This document shows, in pieces, positions 8,796-18,445 of a stretch of DNA of 64,000 bases. Location: positions 20,490 to 84,489 of the forward strand of contig JOHN01000077.1 in the NCBI GenBank assembly GCA_000719695.1. Direction: 5' to 3'. A program made the translations under genes and the position numbers. The first letter of the stretch is position 1. Every line of letters begins with the position of its first letter. The stretch is from Streptomyces sp. NRRL F-6131. Lineage in GTDB: Bacteria; Actinomycetota; Actinomycetes; Streptomycetales; Streptomycetaceae. The notes below the pieces were generated by a model. The model made no database searches and had not been told where the DNA came from. It saw nothing but the letters and a program-made list of their open reading frames with translations.

Positions 8796-9109
8796 GCACC
8801 TGCCCGCCAGGCGTCCACCGGCTCCGGCAGCACGGTCGTCCCCACCGGACGCCCCGCTCCTACGGCCTCGCAGCACACCCTGTAGGCAACCGGGCCCAGC
8901 CGGACCGCGGTGGCAGAGCATCTCACCGGCCCCTCGCCTGCCGGCACGAGATGCAGCTCGACATTCAGGCCAACCACACGGCCTCCGGGTGCACCCTCCT
9001 GCCGCCAAGCTCGGCTGCGCCCTGCCGGAGGCCAGCGGCAACCTCTGGACAGCCTGCGTAAACCCGACCGTCACTGGCCTGTGACCTCCTGAACTGGAGC
9101 AACGAAGGA
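8796..9109. other. Intergenic stretch before the GH36 gene; possible decayed gene on minus strand
   Basis: No supported gene. The minus strand over about 8800-9060 has protein-like segments in two frames (GCPEVAAGLRQGAAELG, then LHLVPAGEGPVRCSATAVRLG) that could be a frameshifted remnant of a small enzyme such as a hot-dog thioesterase. The match is too weak to name it. The promoter of the GH36 gene must also lie here, but I see no convincing -35/-10 pair. Confidence 0.3.
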
Positions 9110-11500
9110 ATGATCCCGTACCACCGTGACCTGGCCGTGCTCGCTGCGGCCGGGTCCGCCCTCGTCCTCGACACCTCTGGTCCCGGCCTGCCCGCCGTTC
9201 TGCACTGGGGCGCCGACCCCGGCGGCCTGGGCGACCCCGAGGAACTGCGCCTCGCCCTGAGCCCGGGATGGCCCGTGGCCTCCGTCGACCAGCCGGTTCG
9301 GCTGCGGCTCGTCCCGCAGCAGGCCGACGGCTGGACCGGAAGGCCGGGTATCTCCGGCCACCGGGACGGGGCTCACCCGCACCTTCGCCTGGAACTCACC
9401 GAGCCGATCAGCCATGCCGAAGGGGAAGCGGGCGGCGGGCGGGCCGTGATCCTCGCCGCCGACCCCGTCGCCGGGGTGAGCGTCCGCACCGAGGTCGAGA
9501 TGGACCCTTTCGGGGTCGTCAGGATCCGCCACACCATCGGCAACGCCGGCCCCGGCGTCCTCACCCTCGACGGCGCGGCCTGCCTGCTGCCGGTCGGTGA
9601 GCAGGCGACCGAGGTCCTCGACTTCACCGGCCGCTGGGCCAACGAGCGCCGCCCGCAACGCCGTCCGCTCCACCACGGGCTGACGCTGCGCGAGTCCCGC
9701 CGCGGCCGCACCGGCCACGACGCCACCGGCCTGCTCGCCGTCGGACAGCCCGGCTTCGGCTTCCGGCACGGCCAGGTCTGGGCCGTCCACACCGCCTGGA
9801 GCGGCAACCACCTGCACTACGCGGAACGCGTCCCCGAGCACGGCCCCGTCCTCGGCGGCGGCGAACTCCTCGGCCCCGGCGAGATCCGCCTCGCCCCCCA
9901 GCAGACGTACCGCACCCCATGGACGTACTTCGCCTGGTCCGGTACCGGCCTCGACGGCCTGTCCGAACGCCTCCACCGGCACCTGCGCGCCCGCCCCGGC
10001 CACCCGCGCACCCCCCGCCCGGTGACGCTCAACACCTGGGAAGCGGTCTACTTCGACCACCGCCTCGACACCCTCACCGACCTCGCCGAACGCGCCGCCC
10101 AGGTCGGCGTCGAACGCTTCGTCCTCGACGACGGCTGGTTCACCGGACGCGGCGACGACACCGCGGGCCTCGGCGACTGGACCGTCGACCCGCACCTCTG
10201 GCCGGATGGACTGCACCCGCTCGTCGACCGGGTCAAGGCACTCGGCATGCAGTTCGGCCTCTGGGTCGAACCCGAAATGGTCAACCCCGACTCCGACCTC
10301 GCCCGCACCCACCCCGACTGGTTGCTCACCGCCCCCGGACGGCCCGCCCCCGCCGCCCGCCACCAGCAGGTCCTCGACCTCGCCCGCCCCGAGGCGTACG
10401 CCCACATCGCCGGACAGCTGCACACGCTGATCGACGAATACGGCATCGACTACCTGAAATGGGACCACAACCGCGACCTCCTGGAGGCCGTCCACCACGG
10501 CGGGGCCGGCGTCCACGCACAGACGGCGGCCGTCTACCGGCTCCTCGACGAACTGCGCGAGCGCCACCCCGGACTGGAGATCGAATCCTGCTCCTCCGGC
10601 GGCGCCCGGATCGACTACGGCATCCTGGAACGCACCGACCGCATCTGGGCCTCCGACACCAACGACCCCCTGGAACGCCAGCAGATCCAGCGCTGGACCG
10701 GACTGCTCGTCCCCCCGGAACTCGTCGGCTGCCACGTCGGAGAGGCCACCGCCCACACCACCGGCCGCACCACCGCACTCTCCACCCGCCTGGCCACCGC
10801 CCTGTTCGGCCACGCCGGAATCGAATGGGACCTGACCCGCTGCCCCGACGACGAACTGGAGCAACTGGGCGCCTGGGTACGGCTCCACAAGCGGCTGCGC
10901 CCGCTGCTGCACGGCGGAATCACCGTCCGCGGCGACCACCCGGACTCCGCCGCGTGGCTGCACGGCGTCGTCGCCGAGGACCGCCGTCACGCCGTGTTCA
11001 ACCTGGTCCAGCTCACCGCCTCGACGGAGTCCGTACCGGGCCGGCTCCGGCTGCCCGGACTCGACCCGGAGCTCACCTACACCGTGACCGTCCGCACCGA
11101 GATCCGGCCGCCGCCCCGGAGCGAGCCCGCCGTGGCCCAACTCACCGCAGCAGGACGGATGTTGTCGATTACCTGGGCGGATTTCAGGGGCCGGTCGCGC
11201 TGGCCGGGCTTCTGGACCTGTGTGACGGGGCGGGCCGCCTGCCGGCCCGCCCGGTACGGTGCGGCGCCCGCTTTGTTGGACAGCTTCTGGACCCTGGCCA
11301 GGGGCCGGCCGCGGGCCGCCTTGAAGCCAGTGCTCAGCACACGTGAAAGAGCACCTCATGGATCGGGCCACGCGCCGTCGCCGAACAGCGCTGTTCTTCT
11401 TCCTGATGCCCGGGCTGGCGATCTCCTCCTGGGTGACCCGTACACCGGACATCAGGGACCAGCTTCACGCGTCGACGGCACAGATGGGCCGGGATGTTGA
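9110..11500 (+). CDS. Intracellular GH36 alpha-galactosidase with a disrupted C-terminus
   Basis: 796 codons from an ATG at 9110, with no signal peptide. The family GH36 architecture is an N-terminal beta-supersandwich, then the catalytic barrel from about residue 300 ([20 protein letters not shown]). The nucleophile is D452 in YLKWDHNRD and the acid/base is D516 in [23 protein letters not shown] and [14 protein letters not shown] are also diagnostic. GH36 members hydrolyse alpha-galactosides, and some act on alpha-GalNAc. Homology ends near residue 665 ([10 protein letters not shown], about 11100). After that the frame runs through low-complexity sequence, a hairpin (11228-11252) and the MFS remnant to a stop at 11500. 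The native C-terminal strands of the last beta-domain are therefore replaced by an unrelated tail. Activity is uncertain. A ribosome site GGAG lies 11 bases before the ATG. Confidence 0.85.
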   Translation: MIPYHRDLAVLAAAGSALVLDTSGPGLPAVLHWGADPGGLGDPEELRLALSPGWPVASVDQPVRLRLVPQQADGWTGRPGISGHRDGAHPHLRLELTEPISHAEGEAGGGRAVILAADPVAGVSVRTEVEMDPFGVVRIRHTIGNAGPGVLTLDGAACLLPVGEQATEVLDFTGRWANERRPQRRPLHHGLTLRESRRGRTGHDATGLLAVGQPGFGFRHGQVWAVHTAWSGNHLHYAERVPEHGPVLGGGELLGPGEIRLAPQQTYRTPWTYFAWSGTGLDGLSERLHRHLRARPGHPRTPRPVTLNTWEAVYFDHRLDTLTDLAERAAQVGVERFVLDDGWFTGRGDDTAGLGDWTVDPHLWPDGLHPLVDRVKALGMQFGLWVEPEMVNPDSDLARTHPDWLLTAPGRPAPAARHQQVLDLARPEAYAHIAGQLHTLIDEYGIDYLKWDHNRDLLEAVHHGGAGVHAQTAAVYRLLDELRERHPGLEIESCSSGGARIDYGILERTDRIWASDTNDPLERQQIQRWTGLLVPPELVGCHVGEATAHTTGRTTALSTRLATALFGHAGIEWDLTRCPDDELEQLGAWVRLHKRLRPLLHGGITVRGDHPDSAAWLHGVVAEDRRHAVFNLVQLTASTESVPGRLRLPGLDPELTYTVTVRTEIRPPPRSEPAVAQLTAAGRMLSITWADFRGRSRWPGFWTCVTGRAACRPARYGAAPALLDSFWTLARGRPRAALKPVLSTRERAPHGSGHAPSPNSAVLLPDARAGDLLLGDPYTGHQGPASRVDGTDGPGC
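11228..11252. terminator. Hairpin inside the 3' tail of the GH36 frame
   Basis: GGGCGGGCCG pairs with CGGCCCGCCC around a 5-base loop. It lies after the end of GH36 homology but before the present stop, so it may be the original terminator of the alpha-galactosidase gene, now read through as coding sequence. Confidence 0.5.
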
Positions 11501-12764
11501 CCAGGTGTGCGCGCAGGGTGGCGGTGGTTGCCCTGGCGTGGAAGGCGCCAGCGAGGCTGCCGGCGGCCCGTAGCAGGTTGAACGCGATCGCCCACAGGGT
11601 CAGCCAGGCGTTGTTGGCCTGGAAGTTGCCGGAGGGCAGGTGGGCGAGCGGCCCGGACTTGCCGTCCGCGATGACCTGCTCGATCACCGCGTGCCGGCGG
11701 TGCTGCAGTTCTGCCTGGAGCATCTCGAAGGGGCTGTCGGTGAAGACGGGGTGGTAGCGCCAGGTGGTGAACAACTCGCCCTGCCCGACTGCCGATTCGC
11801 TATTCAGGCGGCGGACCCGCCGCACGATCAGCCGTGCGGTGACGTGCTCTGACTTCTTGCGGCCGGTGAACGCGGTGTACTCGACTTCGGTGACCTCGGC
11901 GTCGGAGACCAGTTCCCCGGTGTCGGGATCGACGAACGCGTCCGGGTAGCGGATCGGCGTCCACGCCGCCTCGGGGATGTGGCTGATCGCGGCGGCGACG
12001 GAGGGGTTCATCCGCACCGTGACGGAGAAGTGGGCGCCTGCACGGCGGCAGGCCGCGACGACGTCGGCGTTGTAGAACTGGCTGTCCGCCCGCATCACCA
12101 TGATCCCGCTCGCGCCCGCCTGCCTCGCGGCGGCCAGGGCCTCGGCGGTGAACGGGCCGGCACCTCGCGCGTCGGCCGCCTTGCCCCGCCGCAACCGGAC
12201 CGCGGCGATCACCGGCCGGCCGAGCGGCGTGGAGAGGGTGGCCAGGATCGGGTGCAGGGTGCGGATGCCCTTGAACCTGCCGACCTCGGCGCCCTGCTTG
12301 GCGCGTCCGAAGACCCAGCGGTGGGTGAGGTCGATGTCCAGGAACGCCACCGTGTCCACGCCCGGCAGCAGCGGCGTGGTCCGCGCGAGGCGAGCGAGGA
12401 AGTCTCGGTGTACGGCGTGGAGTTGGCGGTTGTGGCCGTGGGTGAACGAGCGAAGGAACGTGCCCAGTGTGGAGGGCGCGCGGACCTCGCCGAACAGCCG
12501 GGCCATCGCGCCGAGTCGGAGCCGCTGCGTGTCGTCGATGGAGTCGGCCCCGGCGCACATCGCCGCGATGAGGGTCATCGCCTTCGCTCCCGGGTTGGCG
12601 CCGCCGCTGTTGCGGGCGCCGTCGATCCGCAGCCTCTCCGCGACGAGAGCGGGCAGGCCGCCGCGCTCTGCCAGGCGGACCAGCGGGACGTGCCCCGCGT
12701 CCGCGACCAGGTTCGGCTCGTCGAACGAGGCGGACAAGGCGGCAGGACTGTGGGAGGATTTCAC
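11334..12764 (-). CDS. IS1380-family transposase with a chimeric C-terminus
   Basis: 476 codons. About the first 430 residues match IS1380-family DDE transposases. Key stretches are [20 protein letters not shown] (first catalytic Asp region), [20 protein letters not shown] (second Asp region) and [20 protein letters not shown], with the family's typical H/R-rich turn after it. The natural end, normally a further 30-40 residues after the [10 protein letters not shown] segment, is replaced by about 45 residues read from the antisense strand of the MFS remnant. The protein is therefore probably inactive or impaired. No overlapping regulatory gene is seen. Confidence 0.75.
   Translation of the reverse strand: MKSSHSPAALSASFDEPNLVADAGHVPLVRLAERGGLPALVAERLRIDGARNSGGANPGAKAMTLIAAMCAGADSIDDTQRLRLGAMARLFGEVRAPSTLGTFLRSFTHGHNRQLHAVHRDFLARLARTTPLLPGVDTVAFLDIDLTHRWVFGRAKQGAEVGRFKGIRTLHPILATLSTPLGRPVIAAVRLRRGKAADARGAGPFTAEALAAARQAGASGIMVMRADSQFYNADVVAACRRAGAHFSVTVRMNPSVAAAISHIPEAAWTPIRYPDAFVDPDTGELVSDAEVTEVEYTAFTGRKKSEHVTARLIVRRVRRLNSESAVGQGELFTTWRYHPVFTDSPFEMLQAELQHRRHAVIEQVIADGKSGPLAHLPSGNFQANNAWLTLWAIAFNLLRAAGSLAGAFHARATTATLRAHLVNIPAHLCRRRVKLVPDVRCTGHPGGDRQPGHQEEEQRCSATARGPIHEVLFHVC
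11358..11491 (+). pseudogene. MFS transporter, N-terminal remnant cut at the IS1380 junction
   Basis: The ATG at 11358 opens a frame reading [20 protein letters not shown] then [20 protein letters not shown] and AQMG. This is the first membrane helix and loop of a major facilitator transporter (about 400 residues when complete). At AQMG the sequence switches into the 3' part of an IS1380 transposase gene on the opposite strand. Only about 45 residues remain, so it is not functional. Confidence 0.65.
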
Positions 12765-12838
12765 TTGAGAGGTGCCTTGCTGGTCGGGCGGACGGAAGCG
12801 TAGAGAACTCCCATCCTCCCAGCTCAGCAGGCACCTCT
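11492..12838 (-). mobile_element. IS1380-family insertion sequence, truncated at its left (transposase 3') end
   Basis: The element carries one transposase gene on the minus strand. Its right end is near 12838, where AGGCACCTCTTTGC forms an inverted match to AGAGGTGCCT at about 12770. Beyond it an IS110 fragment begins in a different context. At the left, the transposase frame passes at about 11491 straight into the antisense of an MFS gene, so the terminal inverted repeat and the last transposase residues are missing. No target duplication can be assigned. The order MFS stub, IS1380, IS110 stub points to repeated insertion and deletion here. Confidence 0.7.
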
Positions 12839-12889
12839 TTGCGTCATCCCCTCCCCGCCTCCGTCACCGACCGGTGGATTCGGGTTCAG

Positions 12890-13216
12890 AAGTCCGGCCG
12901 CACCCGCCCGGGCAACAGCAACCTCAAGCGGCTTCTCGGCATCGCGGCCATGGTCGCGATTAAGAACAAGGACTCCTACCTCGGGGTGTTCTACCGAAGA
13001 ATCGCCTCCCGCCGGGGACGGCAGCGCGCGCTCGTCGCCGTCATTTACAAGATCGCCATCGCGATCTTGTACGTCCTGCACGACAAGACCCACTATCGCG
13101 ATCTCGGCGCCGACCACTTCACCCGCCGAGACCCCGAACGCGCCATGCGACGCATGATCAAGGAAGCCAACAGCTTCGGACTGACCGTCCGCTTCGAGCC
13201 GATCCCAGCTACTTGA
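12890..13216 (+). pseudogene. IS110/IS902-family transposase, C-terminal remnant
   Basis: The plus-strand frame ending at 13216 reads SGRTRPGNSNLKRLLGIAAM then VAIKNKDSYLGVFYRRIASR and a final ADHFTRRDPERAMRRMIKEA. This is the C-terminal (transposase_20 and tail) part of IS110-family recombinases. The N-terminal RuvC-like DEDD domain is gone, cut off at about 12850-12890 where the IS1380 element ends. About 110 of some 400 residues remain. Confidence 0.75.
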
Positions 13217-13251
13217 ACTGCATAGATCGCCTTATTTTCGTGTCAGACTCC

Positions 13252-13298
13252 GGCGAAGCCCCTGCATGTGATCACGGATCGCATGCAGGGGCTTCGCC
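13252..13298. terminator. Bidirectional hairpin terminator between IS110 remnant and GH98 gene
   Basis: A perfect 17-base stem (GGCGAAGCCCCTGCATG with its complement) and a 13-base loop. It lies between the convergent IS110 fragment and the GH98-like gene, whose stop is 37 bases away, so it most likely ends the GH98 transcript. Confidence 0.8.
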
Positions 13299-13334
13299 GC
13301 GATGAGCCTGGTCAGGCAGGCTCCGTCGGGTCCG

Positions 13335-15908
13335 TCATTGGCTGGTGTTGTAGAGCTCGAATTCCCAGATCGTGGGAGACGGGGTGCCGGGGATGCCGCT
13401 GCTGATGTTCAGGCGGATCTTGTCCGTCGTCACGGGCTGGAAGGTGTCGGTCTGGGTGAGGGCGGGATTCGTTCCCGCGTAGGCGTCGACGAACGTGACG
13501 CCGTTCCAGTACTGGATTTGGTAGGTGCCGATGCGCTGGTTGTAGGCCTGGCGGATGACGGACTTGTTGATGGTCGTGATTCCGGCGAGGTTGACCTGGA
13601 GCCAGGTGCTGGTGGTGCCGTCGGCGGTGGCCCATCGTGTGCCGTCCGAGCCGTCGGTGGCCTTGTTGGCTTCGTAGCCGGCGCTGTGGAAGTTGCCGGC
13701 GGTGGTGACCTTGCCCTTGGCGAGGTTCAGGTTCGGGTCGTTGCCGGGGTAGACCTCGAACTCGGAGATCGTCGGGGAGGAGGAGCCCGTGGGGATGCTG
13801 GCGATGTTCAGCCGGAGTCGGTCGGAGGTGACGGGGGTGAAGGTGTTGGTCTGGGTGGTTGCCGGGTTGCTGCCGCTGAAGGCGTCCACCCAGGTGGAGC
13901 CGTTCCAGTACTGGATCTGGTAGTTGTTGATCCGCTGGTTGTAGGGCTGCTTGATGACGGTCTTGCCGAACGAGACCGGTGCGGCGAACCGGTACTCCAG
14001 CCAGGCGCTGGTGGTGCCGTCGGCAGTGGCCCAGCGGGTGCTGTTCGAGCCGTCGGCGGCCTTGTTGGCCTCGTAGCCGGCGCTGTGGAAGTTGCTGGCG
14101 GTGATCGAGGTCGTGCTGCGGGCGAGGTTGTCGTCCGGGACCACGATGGGAGAGCTGTCCGTGGGCCGGCTGTGTGCGCTGTTGTCACCCCATGCGTTGA
14201 TCGTCACGTCGACCGGTCCGTTGTGGGTGATCGACAGCCGGTAGGTCTTGTTGACGCCGTCCCAACTGTCCGTGTACGTGTAACCGCTGTAACCGTTGTA
14301 GCCGGTGACGGAGATCGCCGGCTTGCTTCCGCCGGTGTGTCCGTTGACCTGGATCACGGTCGTACGTGTGTCGGATTCATCGGGCGAGACCTGGTAGACG
14401 GTCCGGATCCAGTTCTGGAATTCGGTGTTGGTCCAGTTCCCTTGTGACCATATCGAGTTCTTGTTCACGTTGTAGTTGCTGACGCGGAACTTGAGAGCGT
14501 TCGCATCCTCGTCCACGATCGCGTAGGTGTTCGGCGGCATCGTCATGCCGAACGTGTCGACCGTGGAGACTCGAGGGTAGGCGAGCGTGTCCTGCAGTCG
14601 GTTGGTGTTTTCCAGGTTGTTGAGGATCAGCCACTTGTCGGTGAGGAAGTTCTGCGCGGTAGCGCTGCCCAGCGCGTCGGGCGCGTATCGCGCGTTGAAG
14701 TAGCTCAGTTTCGTGGCCGCGGTCGGGAACAGCGAGGCGTATTGCGAGGTACTGATCACCTCCGGAAAGTATCCCCGCTCGGTGGCGTTGGTGCCACTGA
14801 CGAGAAGCGGAATGATGTAGTACCTGCCCGAGGTGCGCAGCCAGTCGATGTTGGTGCCGTCGGCGTAGAGGTGCGAGTAGTAGTCATTGTTGATCTGGTC
14901 GTTGTCGCTCAGGAAGGCGACCTTGATCTTCGCTCTGACGGCGGCGCGTGTCGGAATCAGACCCTTGCTCACGATCTCGCGCATCGTGGGGATGATTTCC
15001 TTGACGAACGCAGGTGTCGTGGCGCCGTTGTTGAAGTGTGTGTATGAATAGTGTTCGAAGTTGGCGAACACCGTTGCTCCGGCGAGCGCCGATTGCAGCA
15101 TCACCTCCGAAATCTGCGCTTCGGGATAGGTGGTGATCGCCTTCCAGCGGTCTGCGCCCTCATGTCCTGGCTCCGACGCGAACAGGCCGGCCCGTCCGGT
15201 CTCCCACCAGGTCCAGGTGTCCGGGTTGGTGCCCCAGTTGCCCGCCAGCCCGCTCGCCCAGAGGCCGTTGACGATGGCTTCCGTTTCGTGATACCTGGAC
15301 ATGGTGGTCTGCTTCGCGATGGGAACGTAGTTGTCCGGGTGGGCTCTCATGGCCGCGAGCATGGCCGGGGAGGAGTGGGCGGACAGAATGCCGTTGCTGT
15401 TGTTGGTGTAGTCGGCGTTGAACGCGTAGCCGCCGTATTGGGCCGAGAGGTTCAGCATGTCGGCGACCATGCCGTAGTTGGTGCCGTACAGTTCGGCGAA
15501 CAACGGGCCGATGAACGACGGGTGCTTCTGGTACATGCTCTCCACGAACGCCCGGTCGATGGACGTGCTGGACCATCCGTTCGCTATCTGGACATTCGCT
15601 TTGACGCCGAGCTGATCGGCGATCGTGAGCTGGGAGTCGAACCAGTTCCTGGCCGCACTGTCCTTGATCGGCTCGTAGCACAGACTGAGGACGGCGTACG
15701 GCTTCAGGTCTGCCGGCACCGTATCCATGATGTTCTGAATGGTGGACTGCGGCTGGTTGTTGACCACGGTCAGCATGAACATCGGGTTCGTTTCGGAGAT
15801 GGCCCTGCGCATGGCCGCCGCCTGCGCCGGTGCTGCCTGGCCGAGGAGCGGCAGCACCGCGCAAATGACAGCGACGGCCAGCAATCTTGCCAGCAACTTC
15901 CTTACCAT
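13335..15908 (-). CDS. Secreted GH98-like endo-glycosidase with two C-terminal F5/8-type C modules
   Basis: 857 residues from the ATG at 15908, chosen because GGAG sits six bases upstream and a Sec signal peptide follows at once (MVRKLLARLLAVAVICAVLP, cut near the alanine run at residue 30). Residues 32 to about 590 resemble the GH98 catalytic and C-terminal domains: RRAISETNPMFMLTV, then PSFIGPLFAELYGTNYG, then a GYFPEV...YFNARYAPDALG region. Known GH98 enzymes are endo-beta-galactosidases that release A/B blood-group trisaccharides; a xylanase member has also been reported. Two F5/8-type C (CBM32-like) repeats follow, at about 593-723 and 725-857, and share NFHSAGYEANKA(A/T)DGS. They probably bind galactose-type sugars. 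The gene is divergent from a ROK regulator. GH98 assignment is from motif memory and needs a profile search. Confidence 0.75.
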   Translation of the reverse strand: MVRKLLARLLAVAVICAVLPLLGQAAPAQAAAMRRAISETNPMFMLTVVNNQPQSTIQNIMDTVPADLKPYAVLSLCYEPIKDSAARNWFDSQLTIADQLGVKANVQIANGWSSTSIDRAFVESMYQKHPSFIGPLFAELYGTNYGMVADMLNLSAQYGGYAFNADYTNNSNGILSAHSSPAMLAAMRAHPDNYVPIAKQTTMSRYHETEAIVNGLWASGLAGNWGTNPDTWTWWETGRAGLFASEPGHEGADRWKAITTYPEAQISEVMLQSALAGATVFANFEHYSYTHFNNGATTPAFVKEIIPTMREIVSKGLIPTRAAVRAKIKVAFLSDNDQINNDYYSHLYADGTNIDWLRTSGRYYIIPLLVSGTNATERGYFPEVISTSQYASLFPTAATKLSYFNARYAPDALGSATAQNFLTDKWLILNNLENTNRLQDTLAYPRVSTVDTFGMTMPPNTYAIVDEDANALKFRVSNYNVNKNSIWSQGNWTNTEFQNWIRTVYQVSPDESDTRTTVIQVNGHTGGSKPAISVTGYNGYSGYTYTDSWDGVNKTYRLSITHNGPVDVTINAWGDNSAHSRPTDSSPIVVPDDNLARSTTSITASNFHSAGYEANKAADGSNSTRWATADGTTSAWLEYRFAAPVSFGKTVIKQPYNQRINNYQIQYWNGSTWVDAFSGSNPATTQTNTFTPVTSDRLRLNIASIPTGSSSPTISEFEVYPGNDPNLNLAKGKVTTAGNFHSAGYEANKATDGSDGTRWATADGTTSTWLQVNLAGITTINKSVIRQAYNQRIGTYQIQYWNGVTFVDAYAGTNPALTQTDTFQPVTTDKIRLNISSGIPGTPSPTIWEFELYNTSQ

Positions 15909-16344
15909 ATTTTTCTCCAGCCTCAATTGTTGCGCGGCGTCGCGTCGCGTCGTTCACGGTCTCGGCGATGTTGGGACGCCGCTGCGCCTGGATCGACGGG
16001 GGACCCGCGTGTCCAGATGGGTGGATGACACCCGCGCTCCGGGCCCGCAGAACCTGAGCGTCCTCGTGTAGGCAGCGGCCGAGCGGAGAGCACGCACCCC
16101 CTTAACATATGAAAGAGGGTTGCGCATGTGTCGTGTTGCAGATCACACCACACCTTGCGGGCGCACGCCAGTAGTTGTTACCGAACTGTTGCCGGGGCCT
16201 GTCGTGCGCGTTTCCCGTGGGTGAACTCGTCCGCACGGTTGCTTGGCAAGCAGGGCCGGGCGGCATCCGTGATGGAGCCCTGGACATCCAGAGGCGGGTT
16301 TCATATGGTCGGAGGTGATTCGGAGATCCAGAGGCGGGTGTGTT
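15909..16344. promoter_or_regulatory. Divergent promoter region of the GH98 gene and its ROK regulator
   Basis: The 436 bases hold no gene. CATATGAAA at 16106-16114 recurs as its exact inverse TTTCATATG at 16299-16307, the latter about 38 bases before the ROK start. A 14-base direct repeat, ATCCAGAGGCGGGT, occurs at 16286-16299 and 16326-16339. These are candidate operator sites for the ROK protein, allowing it to repress both directions. No clear -35/-10 pair could be fixed. Confidence 0.45.
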
Positions 16345-17466
16345 GTGGGGCCTGGCAGTCATGGCGAACGGCTCAACCAGCTGCGAAGGGACAACGCCGC
16401 CCGCTGTGCTCGTTACCTGCGCGACAACGGCCCAGCCACGCTGACGCAGCTGGCCGTTGCCTGTGGCCTGTCACGCCCGACCGTCCGTGACCGGCTCGCT
16501 GATCTGCTGGACCTCGGGCTGGTCCAGGAACTGGACAAGACGGAATCACTCGAACAGGCATCCGGGCGGCCGGCCACCCAATTCGCCTTCCAGCCCGCGG
16601 CGGGCTTCGTGGCCGGGGTCGAGTTGTCCAAGGATCAGGACACCCTGCTGCTGTGCGACCTGGCCGGCAGCAGGCTCGGGCGGGTGACGTACCCCGCAGC
16701 CGGCGGCCTGGCGCAGCGGCTCTCCCAAATCCGGTCCCACCTCGACGAACACGCCGCTTCCGCTCCTGGTCGGTGGATGGCGACGGGGGTGGCCGTGCCG
16801 GGAGCGCTCACCCCGGACGGGCGCATGCACCAGTCACCGGTCTTTCCCGAGTGGACCGGGGTCGATGTGCGCCAGGAGCTGGCGAAGTACTTCCCGGCCC
16901 CGCTGCACCTGGAACACGACCTCAACGCCGCCTGCCTCGCCGAGCACCGTGCCGGAGCGGGTATCGGCGTCGACGACATGATGCTGGTCCTGGCCTGGCA
17001 CCAGGTGGCTGCCGGCATCATGATCAATGGTGCGCTGCACCGTGGCGCGCATCATCTGGCCGGTGAACTGAACCATCTGACGTCCACTCAGAACGGTGCC
17101 GACCACGAAGAGTGGCCCTCGGTGCCGGCGGTCCTGGACCTGCTCGGAGCCGCCGCCGAGAACGACCCGCGGGCGCTGGCGAGCGTGGACCGCATGGCCG
17201 CGAAAGCAGCCGGCCAGATCGCCGCGATGATGCTCACCATCGACCCGCAGTTGGTGGTGCTGGGAGGCCCACTGGCCGGTGAAGACCTGCTCACCGGCAG
17301 AATCGTCGCTCACCTGGAGTCCGCTGTCTCCCCGCCGCACCGGGCGCGGCTGTGCCAGGCATCCCTGGGCCGCGACGCCGCCGCCGTCGGCGTGCTGCTC
17401 TCGGCTCTCGATGCGGCGGACGCCGCGATCTTCGAAGGCGTAGGCGCGGCCGGCCTCCCCGGCTGA
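16345..17466 (+). CDS. ROK-family transcriptional regulator divergent from the GH98 gene
   Basis: About 373 residues from a GTG at 16345 (GAGGCGG upstream). An alternative GTG at 16315 would add ten residues. The N-terminal winged helix-turn-helix is near residues 10-60 (GERLNQLRRDN, then PATLTQLAVACGLSRPTVRDRL). The ROK fold contains VAGVELSKDQDTLLLCDLAG and a VVLGGPLAGEDLL motif. The CxCGxxGC zinc cluster is absent, as in the ROK at 3028, with which it shares LEHDLNAA and the LAW-H phrase. The two are clearly related. Its divergent placement from the GH98-like gene makes that gene the likely target. The ligand is unknown, probably a mono- or disaccharide released by the secreted enzymes. 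Confidence 0.88.
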   Translation: MGPGSHGERLNQLRRDNAARCARYLRDNGPATLTQLAVACGLSRPTVRDRLADLLDLGLVQELDKTESLEQASGRPATQFAFQPAAGFVAGVELSKDQDTLLLCDLAGSRLGRVTYPAAGGLAQRLSQIRSHLDEHAASAPGRWMATGVAVPGALTPDGRMHQSPVFPEWTGVDVRQELAKYFPAPLHLEHDLNAACLAEHRAGAGIGVDDMMLVLAWHQVAAGIMINGALHRGAHHLAGELNHLTSTQNGADHEEWPSVPAVLDLLGAAAENDPRALASVDRMAAKAAGQIAAMMLTIDPQLVVLGGPLAGEDLLTGRIVAHLESAVSPPHRARLCQASLGRDAAAVGVLLSALDAADAAIFEGVGAAGLPG

Positions 17467-17478
17467 ACCCCTGGCCAG

Positions 17479-17513
17479 TCTGTCCATTACGACAGAGCCG
17501 TTCAATGGACAGA
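17479..17513. terminator. Hairpin between ROK gene and GH2 remnant
   Basis: TCTGTCCATT and AATGGACAGA form a 10-base perfect stem with a 15-base loop, 13 bases after the ROK stop and just before the end of the convergent GH2 pseudogene. It is a plausible shared terminator. Confidence 0.55.
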
Positions 17514-17523
17514 CCCCTGTGCG

Positions 17524-18390
17524 TCAGGAGGTGGCGACCGCCTGGATGGCGGTGTCCGTGTTCCAGCCCGAGATGCGCAGGTGGGGGCGCCGGCGAGGTC
17601 GGCGGTGCGGGCGGTGGCGGTCGGGGTGGTGGATTCGCCGGGCCAGAGGCTGACCTGGTTGTCGGACCAGGTCACCGGCGGCAGCGGCTTGTTCTGCGCG
17701 TCCACCAGGTGGACGTCGGTGAGCAGGGCGGGGGTGTTGCCGGTGCCGGTGTTGGTGAGGCGGACGGTGACCTCGGTCGTGCCGTCGGTGTTGAAGAGGT
17801 CGATGTGTGCGGTCAGCCCCTCGGCGGCTCCGGTGCGCCGGTTGACCACGACGACTGCGCCGGTTGACCACGACGACGGAGCGGTCGTCGTAGGAGTACT
17901 GGAGGTGGAGGTCCTCGTTGGCCTTCTTGGCTCCGAAGTAGGCGCCGCCCTGGTCGAAGTAGCGGTCGAAGAGCTGCCAGTGGAGCGAGGTCCAGGGGCT
18001 GTTCAGCATCCAGTACACGACGCCGGTGGAGGGGTTCACGGCATCGGTGAGGTTGCGGTCGAACGCCTCGAACTGGGCCCGCACCGTCTCGTACTGGGCG
18101 AGCTGGGCCTTGCGGACGAAGTCGCCCAGGCCGGTGGCCTGGCCGTACCGGCCGTTGAGCGCGTCGCTGAACATGGCCAGGTTCCCGTAGTTCTCCGACG
18201 GGGCCGGTGCGCGGCGGTACTGGACCGCGTGCGCGTCCTGCCCCATGGTGTCGAGTTCGCCGGGCGTCAACATCCGCCGCAGGGTGTCCATGGTGGGGGG
18301 ACACACCCGCGCTGGTCTCGGAGTTGAAGCCCTCGGCGCCGCCGCCCTTCTTGTCGTACCAGTATCTGGGCGGCTCCCACTCCTGCACGG
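17524..18390 (-). pseudogene. GH2 exo-beta-glucosaminidase-like gene, C-terminal remnant with several lesions
   Basis: Segments of the minus strand in three frames match the C-terminal part of the intact GH2 gene at 27861-30575. They are WYDKKGGGAEGFNSETSAG (with the nucleophile motif), then TLRRMLTPGELDTMG to DRYFDQGGAYFGAKKANEDL, then VNRR...GLTAHIDLFNTDGT, then VTVRLTNTGTGNTPALLTDV, and finally HLRISGWNTDTAIQAVATS. Frameshifts fall after TSAG, at VVVVNRR and near LAGA. The second is explained by a tandem duplication of GCGCCGGTTGACCACGACGAC at about 17836-17876. A segment of roughly 100 residues present in the intact copy is deleted between TDGT and VTV. The N-terminal two thirds are absent and homology begins right behind a promoter at 18446-18475. 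Confidence 0.85.
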
Positions 18391-18445
18391 GGGTACGGCG
18401 ATCTCGTCTGCTGGGACCGGGTGGGGAGCAGAGCGGTGTTAAAAA

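Noticed and set aside
8591..9074. Minus-strand protein-like segments between the fucosidase and GH36 genes
   Set aside because: Pieces such as LHLVPAGEGPVRCSATAVRLG look protein-like but lie in two frames, have no start with a ribosome site, overlap a clear terminator and match no family I can name with confidence.
11334..13216. Composite transposon or genomic-island boundary
   Set aside because: The two insertion sequences are from different families, both are truncated, and no matching copy, integrase or tRNA gene lies at the other side of any segment.
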